A DNA stretch of 64,000 nt, taken from NCBI GenBank assembly GCA_035771175.1, contig CM069600.1, positions 12,714,920-12,778,919 on the forward strand. The letters are read 5' to 3'. Shown one piece after another: positions 57,105-64,000 of this stretch. The notes under the pieces are model-generated. The model did not search any database. It saw only the letters and a program-made list of their open reading frames with translations, and was not told the origin of the DNA. A program made the position numbers and the translations under genes. The stretch's first letter is position 1. Every line of letters begins with the position of its first letter. Origin of the DNA: Paratinospora sagittata. Taxonomy: Eukaryota; Streptophyta; Magnoliopsida; Ranunculales; Menispermaceae.

Positions 57105-57480
57105 CTTCACCGTTTATAATACATAAGTATCCGTTATAAACTACATACCCAAATTTGATATCCATCCAACGGTAGATTGAGGAGATCTATAAGTTTGAGC
57201 GAAACAGCACTAGAAATCCAGACTTTCCGACTATCTTTGTTTCAGAGGTTATATCTCTCAGACAAAACGTCTAATAAAGATCTTCACCGTTCAGAATGCA
57301 GAAATATCAGTTGTACACTACGTACCCAAATTTTATATCCATCCAACGGTAGATTAAAGAGATCTAGAAGTTTGAGCGAAACGGCGCGAGAAATTTAGAC
57401 TTTCCGACCGGCTTTGTTTGAGAGGTTAGATCTCTTAGACGAAACCTCTGATCAAGATCTCCACCGACTAGAATGAATAA
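57105..57480 (-). repeat. Two tandem units of about 190 bp in LTR I
   Basis: Both units contain CATCCAACGGTAGATT, TTTGAGCGAAACGGC and GACTTTCCGACYRGCTTTG. A third, weaker copy may lie at 56935-57105. Neighbouring 57655-57803 holds about three copies of a 47-bp CTCCACTCACCTCACTTTCTAG unit. Confidence 0.75.
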
Positions 57481-58232
57481 CCATAAGCTACGAACTTGCT
57501 GACCAAGTTTGAGCTCAATCTGACTATTTATCCCAAATTTCCAGTTCTTTGATGAAAATGTCGCAGAGATCTTCCTCCTACAACTCCCTCCTTCTTTCTC
57601 TTCTTCTTTCCTTTCTCTTCTTTTCTTCTCTTCTTTTTTCCTTTCTCTCCAGTCACCTCTTTCTAGCACTTCCTTGATTCCCTCCTCCACTCACCTCACT
57701 TTCTAGCACATTCTTGGATTCTCTCCTCCACTCACCTCATTTTCTAGCACATTCTTGGATTCTCTCCTCCACTCACCTCACTTTCTAGCACATTCTTGGA
57801 TTAGAGAAGTGGGCATGGGACACTTGTCCACTTTCATGCACCAACCTTCACATGTGTTGGTCTCATACTACCCATACCAACCACATGTACTTTAACCAAT
57901 CTCATGCTTCCATGCATTTTAAATGTTCAATCCATTTAATACACCAAATTTTCATTCTCATTTATCCTTTTATTCAATCAATCCTAACCCATATCAATTC
58001 ATGGTTTAATGGGCCCATACATAAATAATAACATATGCATTATACTTTAATTTAACATGACCGATATACAATTTATGATACACATATTTATATACATTAT
58101 CAAGCATCAACTATACAAACATTAAACAACCATCAAACAAACACCAAACATATCAAGGCAACACATAGAGTTTGGGCAAAATGCAATTGGGTTATGGGCT
58201 AGATGAAATAATTTTTGGGGCGTCACAATATC

Positions 58233-59042
58233 TCTTTCCTAAGTTTCTATAAATCCCATTTACGAATATGAAGAAGAATAAACAAGGAAACTCGCAAGAA
58301 TCGCTTAAGAGTCTTAATTGGACTAAACTACCGAGCGCTTAGGCGCCCTGACTGGCATACACTGGTTCTACTTTAATTGACTTCATCACTCGACGCCTCG
58401 GCCTCCACTTTGGGCACTGTGGCCTTTATGCGCTAGAATCCACCACTTTGCTTTTCTTCTTCTTGGAGCCCCGACCTCCATTTTTCAAGCCTAGGCCTCC
58501 ACATACTGGTTTTCACCATAACTTCTAAATTTGATTTCACTTGCAACCTTGCTTGTAACCCTACAAAATAAAGCCAATAATGAGTAAATAAACCATAAAA
58601 CGATCCTAATACAGAAAATAACACTAATAACCCTATGAAATAACTAGTTTGAAAACAACTTATCAAGTATCAACCCAAGTTCCAAACCGAATCTTTCGGG
58701 TCATAATTCTTGAACCCTAGATTAACCCAACCCAACCCATCGAATTTTGTTCGGATCGGTCGGGTTAATCAGGTAGGCTTAGACACCTATCATTTATACG
58801 GGTTGAAAAGGGTTCTGCACCAACAGAGTGTAAACGAAATTCGCAATTCGTAATTCACACTATCCCAACTTTTACATGTGTCATTAATTTAGTCGTCAAA
58901 TAGAAGGGGGATTCCAAGTGTAAGTCAAATGGGAGGGGGTTTCTGCACCACCTGACTAATTAATATTTTACTTGAGCTTGTAACAAATGACTTATAGATG
59001 TAAAACATTAGATTTGGAAAAGAGAGAGTTGGAGATGTTTAA
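58233..59042. other. No gene seen
   Basis: Flank of LTR I, continuous with the sequence left of 55215. 58665-58805 has CCCAACCCAACCC/GGTCGGGTTAATC phrases like the hAT-type elements, but truncated. Confidence 0.3.
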
Positions 59043-59258
59043 TGTCACACCCCGCGGATGTGATGAGTACCTCATCGAGAGTACCCCTGCCACTATGATC
59101 CCATAATATTGTCTCATCCCAGTACACAGCCCACTCAACAGTGTCTAGTACCCTCGGGATCATTTGTCCACACTGTTCACACATGAACAGTGCAGGGCCT
59201 CCCCCGGATTCGAACTCAAACCTCATATAGGTTGATTTCGCAATCCGAGTAGCCACGA
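59043..59258 (-). mobile_element. tRNA-box element, copy J2 (truncated)
   Basis: It starts TGTCACACCCCGCGGATG on the plus strand. It aligns with J1 along its length, including CATAATATTGTCYCATCCC, GGGATCATTTGTC and CAGGGCCTCCCCC. On the minus strand the B box reads GAGTTCGAATC. The A-box end is cut off where it meets chromovirus A2 at 59258. The left flank TTTAA (59038-59042) pairs with TTCAA (61329-61333) beyond J3. Confidence 0.75.
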
Positions 59259-59321
59259 TAATAACAGAGTGCGCGAAGCATAGTTAAGTACAAGTCTGAT
59301 TTCATTAATTTCAGAATATAA

Positions 59322-59525
59322 TTTCAACCACCCCAGTGTTGCGAGTTTTTCGTGAAGGATCAGACGGAGGCGGAGATTTCTATTGTCGATACTCCTCATA
59401 GTCATAACCTCCCTTTTGGACAATTCCTTGAGTCTAGTGGGAATTGGTTCCCTACTACCGGATGTCGTTCCTTCAGTTGAGGCCATTTTTTTGCTGAAAG
59501 AAAAATAAATTTGTGAAAGACACAA
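59322..59525 (-). pseudogene. First 68 codons of the extra 5' ORF in A2
   Basis: It starts MCLSQIYFSFSKKMAS and matches the ORF at 14729 for 68 codons without gaps, about 55 identical. It then runs into LTR sequence. Conservation of this ORF start in two insertions shows that it travels with the family and was not acquired by element A after insertion. Confidence 0.85.
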
Positions 59526-59797
59526 AATATATTCCTAACATTTTTAAAATTTACGCTTTGTCCGTTAGACAATATTTTCTATTTTTCTCTTGATGTTTAT
59601 GTCATAACTATATATATATTTGAATCTAAACTATATAAAAACTATATAGTTTTTTAGATATGTATTTAATATAAATCTCAACTATATATAATTCATATAT
59701 ATATAGTTCTAAAGATATATATATCTAATAAAAAATTTCTTTCCCTAATTTGGTGGACTTGGGCGGGCCGTGGACCTTACGCTCTGATACCATTAAA

Positions 59798-61182
59798 TGT
59801 CACACCCCGCCCGAACGCGCCTAAACCGGCGGGACACTCATGGACGGGGCGCGAATGCATTATAACGATAATAACAGAGTGCGCGGAAGCATAGTTAAGT
59901 ACAAGTCTGATTTTATTAATTTCAGAATATAATTTGTACATGAAACAGTTAAGGGAACATTCTCCAAAAATCCCCCAATGAATAATACAAAGGGTACAAA
60001 ATGTGGGCCCAAAAACCTGCACCCAGTCCACCCTAATCTCCTGTGAGAATTTTGGATAACAACGGGGTGAGCTACACGCTCAGTGGGTAAAATTGTTCGT
60101 GAATATAACAGTTAATAAAGCAAACTTCATAATCAAACATCTTAAATACACATCAGAGCATCATAATCAATCCAAGATGTATGTATGCATGACACCGTCT
60201 CATATTGGTTTGATGACTGTACATCGCCTGAGTTCACGTACAGATGTCCCTCCCCAAGGGTAGCTGGGTTCTCATTGTACGTCCCTCCTCAGGAACGATG
60301 CTCTGGATTCACGTACAGATGTCCCTCCCCAGGCGTAGCCAGGTTCTCATTGTATGTCCCTCTCCAGAGAATATAATGAATAGCGAGCATCGCTTCTAAC
60401 TATTCTATGAATCATAAACCACATATGTCCCTAGGTGGTGTTATGTATGATGCCAATGCATGAACTGGTCCGGTTTTTACTTAACATTTATACAGGATTT
60501 GGCAACGTCTGGTGATCCTTATCAGGGTCGGTATCACAACGTGCAAGGTTAGGACATTCAGTATTACTTGTATAAGCTGATAGCTTTCAAATAAGACCAA
60601 CCAGATCAGTCTCCAGTTGAGAGGTGAGACACGATGTCTACTTAAATACTAATCGTCTAGAGCAGCACGCTGCCTCCCGTTCACTATTTAAAGTTACTGA
60701 GGACAAGACTGAGTCTGGTTGAGCCAGATTGACCACTAATCCGACATAACAACAGTGTAATACATGAACTCCAATTATACAGGCATAAGTATGACAATAT
60801 GAACATTATAAGCAATTATGCAGTGTAAATGAATAGTAGACATAACGATAAATGAATGTAAATTTTAATAAAAGTTATAAGACACGTAAACCTATGTTTC
60901 GTTTTCCACCTTCAGATAAAAACTCCTTTCAGGACTGGTGTCTTTCCCCGGGCAAAACCGCGTTGCACCGCACAGAAAGTCTCAAAAGAGAAGACAAAAA
61001 CTCAAAATAAGTGAAAAAGAGAAGGAAAATCACAAAGAGGAGTGAATTTGGTGTGAGAAATGAGGAGGGGAAGGGTTGTGTATATAGAGAATTTGACGCC
61101 TGAACGTTCGGGCAGTTTGCCCGAACGTTCAGACAGCCGCCCGAACAATTTTTTTTTTTTTGTGCAAACCTAGGATATTACA
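59798..61182 (-). mobile_element. 5' LTR of chromovirus A2
   Basis: On the minus strand it starts TGTAATATCCTAGG and ends GGGCGGGGTGTGACA. It carries the acceptor-like module at about 60041-60088, and two GAGGGACATCTGTACGTGAA-type tandem units at about 60230-60365. Confidence 0.88.
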
Positions 61183-61328
61183 CTTATACACATGAACAAT
61201 GTGGATAAATGATCCCGGGGTACTAGATATTGTTGAGTGAGTTGTATACTGAGATAGGACAATATTATGGGATCATAGTGACTGGGGTACGTTCAATGAG
61301 GTACCCATTACATCCGCGGAGTGTGACA
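61183..61328 (+). mobile_element. tRNA-box element, copy J3 (tail half only)
   Basis: It ends ACATCCGCGGAGTGTGACA and is the inverted counterpart of 59043-59185, with about 80 percent identity by eye. It has no A or B box. It directly abuts the LTR start of A2 at 61182. Confidence 0.75.
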
Positions 61329-61333
61329 TTCAA

Positions 61334-61719
61334 AGATTTAAAAATTGTGAAGAGAACCGAGATAGGAGGGAGAAGGAGAGATGTGAGAGAGGGGAAGACT
61401 GAGTCATGAAAGTTGTGAAGGAAACATAATAAAGCTTATAAATAGGAAAAAAAAAAAGTGGACACGTGTCAAATTTTTACGTATTAGACCTGTGTTATAT
61501 ATTATTATTATCTTTGGATTACAGTATTTAATACAAATAATAATTATATATATTAATATATTTTATATGATAGGCCTTGTAATATTTCAAAAATGATAAT
61601 AAATATAACTAGTATGGTCATCCTATTCAAATAAGAAAATTATAGTACAACAATATGAATAACTACAGTCCCTTTACAAGTTGAAGAATTTGTACACGTT
61701 TAGTTGTGATGTGATTCCT
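61334..61719. other. AT-rich spacer
   Basis: Purine-rich start, then ATATAT-rich sequence. I see no gene. Confidence 0.3.
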
Positions 61720-62325
61720 TGACTTCGAAAATATGGAGAACCTATTGGCGGGAATAGACAAATATCAAGGTGTAAATTTTGTAATAATGAGATTTTATCT
61801 GGTGGAGTCTTTAAATTGAAAGAGCACCTCTCCTGTGGCTTAAAAATGTGAAGAAATGATCAAATTGTCTAAAGAGAGATTAGAGAAGAAATGCAAGTAC
61901 TCCTTTACGAAAAAGTACTAGAAAAAAATTGAAAAACAAAAAAAAGAGAAACATTTAATACAAAAGCTCTACTGCAACCACCACGTAATTTTGATGATGA
62001 CGATGTTCCTAATTGCACCATAGACTATGAGAGAGCGTGACATAAATTGGTTATACCAAAATCTATGGTTAATGGATGGGACACTGAATAACAATGACAA
62101 CAAAATATAATGAGACAATACTTTGGTTAATGGATGGGACACTGAATAATATTGACAACAAAATATAATGAGACAAGACTTTAGTCATCAGTCTAAAAAG
62201 TTAAAGGCAGCTCCTCTCGTCGTGATGATGTTAGGCAAGATCAACAAAGACAACAACGACGTGAGGGTGACCTAATGCAAACAACAAGTGCAAGACAACT
62301 AGGTCCCCTATTAGACCCTTAGGGG
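61720..62325 (+). pseudogene. hAT-type transposase N-terminus with BED zinc finger, decayed
   Basis: One frame reads RCKFCNNEILSGGVFKLKEHLSCG (about 61763-61838, with the two residues of each pair spaced CxxC...HxxxxC-like). This is the BED finger that opens many plant hAT-related proteins. Stops follow at once. A duplicated segment (GGTTAATGGATGGGACACTGAATAA, about 62066-62180) comes next, then a Gln/Arg-rich tail. It is not functional. Confidence 0.6.
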
Positions 62326-62898
62326 GTGTTTGATATAGGTTAATGTTAGGGATACGAATGAAAATTTCAAAGATTATTGTGTTTGTTTTCCTCTTTGAAT
62401 TTTTTTTTTCTAATAAAAATAAAATTTTCACCAAGATGAGAAATTGATTCTTATTCACATATGTGGTATTCATATTCCTAGAAAAATGATTACAGCGGTA
62501 AAGATGAAAAAAAAGCCAAAAAAAAAAAAATACTATTTGCGTGCCTCCCTTGCATGTGACAATTTTACTTTCCTCTTCTCCAATTTTTAGGCTTTTTGCT
62601 TTATATATAATTTCTTGATTATATCCTTTTTAATCCTAATATATAATTATTTTTTACCCTCTATCTATTTTTTTTTAAAAAAGAAGTTTTGATTAAAATA
62701 ATAATAAATGTTATCAAAATAACAATAATTAATAGTAGTTGACCATTGGAAATTAAAATTTAAAATCTTATTTAGTATTAAAATATAAATTCCACGTACA
62801 CATAGTCAACATAAATTAATAACAAAAATGGGTCCATATAGGGGAATAACAACATATATTTGCATTAAAGGTATAGTCATTTTTGTCTTCATAAAAAA
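62326..62898. other. Spacer with possible MITE
   Basis: GGGGGTGTTTGATATAGG at about 62322-62340 and TTGATTCTTATTCACATATG...GGTATTCATATTCC near 62450-62480 look like the edges of a small DNA element. They were not proved. The remainder is AT-rich, with poly(A) at about 62510-62530. Confidence 0.3.
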
Positions 62899-63443
62899 TA
62901 GGAGTGTTAACCGTTCGGGTTGGATCAATCTAATATTTAAATTTAAATTAAACTAAATATAATTGGTTTTGATTCGATTTAGTTTAATCGATTTATTCTG
63001 AATTTTCAAACCAAATCGAACTGAACCAAACATAATCGGTTTGATTCGGTTTTGGTTAATCAGTTTGAAATTTTACACGTACATACATTGAATAAACTAA
63101 AATAATCAATTATATATGATTGTATATAAGATAATTTTAACTTTTTAATATATATTTAAAAAACTTAAAAACTATCTTTATTGTATAAAAATAATTATAT
63201 AATTTTTTAATAAGAAAATCATAAATATTAAAAATAAATATTAATAATTTTAATTTTAGAATTGATTTGATTTAGTTTAAATCGATTTTTAAAGTCTCAA
63301 ATCATAATTCGAATCAAACCTATGGGTATATATTTTTTTTAAATTTAAACCTAATCAAATTTATTAAAAAATTAAATCAAATTAAATCAAATACGTCGAT
63401 TGAGTTTAATTTTACGATTTGAACTAATTTATTGATATCCCTA
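62899..63443. mobile_element. 545-bp hAT-like non-autonomous element
   Basis: It starts TAGGAGTGTTAACC and ends GATATCCCTA. Flanks ATAAAAAA at 62891-62898 and 63444-63451 match perfectly but are simple in sequence. The interior carries GGTTTGATTCGGTTTTGG-like phrases and their complements (CAAACCAAATCGAACTG). No transposase. Confidence 0.6.
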
Positions 63444-64000
63444 ATAAAAAAATTATTGATATGTGGCAAGTTAACGGAATTAGCCAAGGGGACGTCTTGC
63501 AGCTGCGCTACCGAGTCAATAACCGGCAGCAGGCATCATCCCAGAATTACACATAAAATTAGGGCACCATACCTTCCAACCATCTAACGAATTTATGGTA
63601 GGGCTTGCCCTACCACTCCCACACTAAACAAAAACATTGGCTGGTGAGCATAAAACACTCACATGTGCATTGTGTCAGCTAAGAACAGATCATTGGTCAT
63701 CACTGACACCTAATCCAGCAGACAAAAGACCTAACCCCTTCTTTATGTAACTTTGACCGTAATCGTTTCCAAAAAAAAAAAAAAAAAAAAAAACTTTAAC
63801 CTTAATCTCCCCTATTTATTTCTTGTTATTGTAGCCATTAATTATCGTTATACAAATTAAAGGAATTAATTAATGTTGATGGATTGAGATAGAGTGATTT
63901 TAGAAGAAAAATGCTTTATGTATGTAGGGTGTCAATATTTTTTTTAACGCTGACACTTAATTTTATTAGATGTTTTCAAAATACGTACATATCGTGCAAC
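63444..64000. other. Non-coding end of window
   Basis: 63480-63720 is higher in GC, with a small palindrome TGGTAGGGCTTGCCCTACCA at 63597-63616. It could belong to a gene or non-coding transcript outside the window. A poly(A) run lies at 63772-63793. No ORF of note. Confidence 0.3.

Larger units (their letters stand above)
55220..58227 (-). mobile_element. Solo LTR I (3.0 kb)
   Basis: On the minus strand it begins TGTGACGCCCCAAAAATT and ends GCGGGGTCGCCACA. TSDs ATATC at 55215-55219 and 58228-58232 are perfect. A minus-strand acceptor-like module lies at 55740-55782 (CACTGGGC, GCTCACCC, CTCTTTCAG). Several tandem duplications occur within. There is no coding domain, so a solo LTR is most likely, unusually long. 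Confidence 0.82.
59259..61182 (-). mobile_element. Chromovirus copy A2, internally deleted
   Basis: From right to left: a 5' LTR (59798-61182), an intact primer site TGGTATCAGAGC (59781-59792), the AT-rich leader, the start of the extra ORF (59322-59525), then a 63-bp stub from near the 3' end of an LTR (59259-59321). All of gag and pol is gone. The ORF-LTR junction shows short homology (TTGAAATTATATT), suggesting a deletion between internal sequence and 3' LTR. Confidence 0.85.

Noticed and set aside
61900..62060. Intact hAT transposase gene
   Set aside because: The BED finger is followed at once by stops and frameshifts, and no dimerisation domain is visible.

Overview
The window is plant nuclear DNA, most likely from a eudicot. 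It is AT-rich, has poly(A)-tailed LINE and SINE copies, and contains plant-type Ty3/gypsy and Ty1/copia elements with tRNA-iMet primer-binding sites. No sequence points to bacteria, organelles or a CRISPR locus. I see one apparently intact host gene: an alpha/beta-hydrolase-fold membrane protein on the minus strand at 36981-38036. Almost everything else is transposable-element debris, much of it solo LTRs whose edges can be fixed by matching target-site duplications (TSDs).

Layout. 1-1634 is an LTR cut by the window edge. 1984-3998 is a solo LTR lying in the leader of a gypsy LTR (4127-5574). A 290-bp element with tRNA-like pol III boxes (5582-5871) sits in the polypurine tract next to that LTR. 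6130-7513 holds a Sirevirus-like LTR fragment and long foldback sequences. 8112-12308 is a Sirevirus-type solo LTR carrying a nested 2.7-kb solo LTR. 12648-24400 is a three-level nest: a Tekay-like chromovirus (13092-21475) inside a Sirevirus solo LTR (12761-23895) inside a gypsy LTR related to 4127-5574. 24406-25613 is another solo LTR. 25930-27318 holds LINE and SINE remains. 27319-34599 is a degenerate copia element on the minus strand with gene fragments and a second copia inside it. 36981-38036 is the host gene. 38781-48840 holds MITEs, an AU-type SINE, LINE 3' ends, an orphan exon and a gag relic. 48949-52741 is a third Sirevirus-like LTR with a nested solo LTR. 52874-54978 holds hAT-like non-autonomous elements. 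55220-58227 is a 3-kb solo LTR. 59043-61328 is a deleted second copy of the chromovirus between inverted copies of the tRNA-box element. 61720-63443 holds a BED-finger hAT relic and another hAT-like element.

Three points stand out. First, nine LTRs of seven families share one sense-strand arrangement, CACTGRGC...GCTCACCC followed after about 20-30 nt by a pyrimidine tract ending in CAG or TAG. This looks like a branch point plus 3' splice site built into the LTR. Second, the chromovirus carries an extra ORF of about 540 codons upstream of gag, and both copies in the window have it. Third, the short element with tRNA-like A and B boxes has LTR-like TGTCACACC...GGTGTGACA ends and a 5-bp TSD. 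Functions rest on recognised motifs and residues; no database search was possible.
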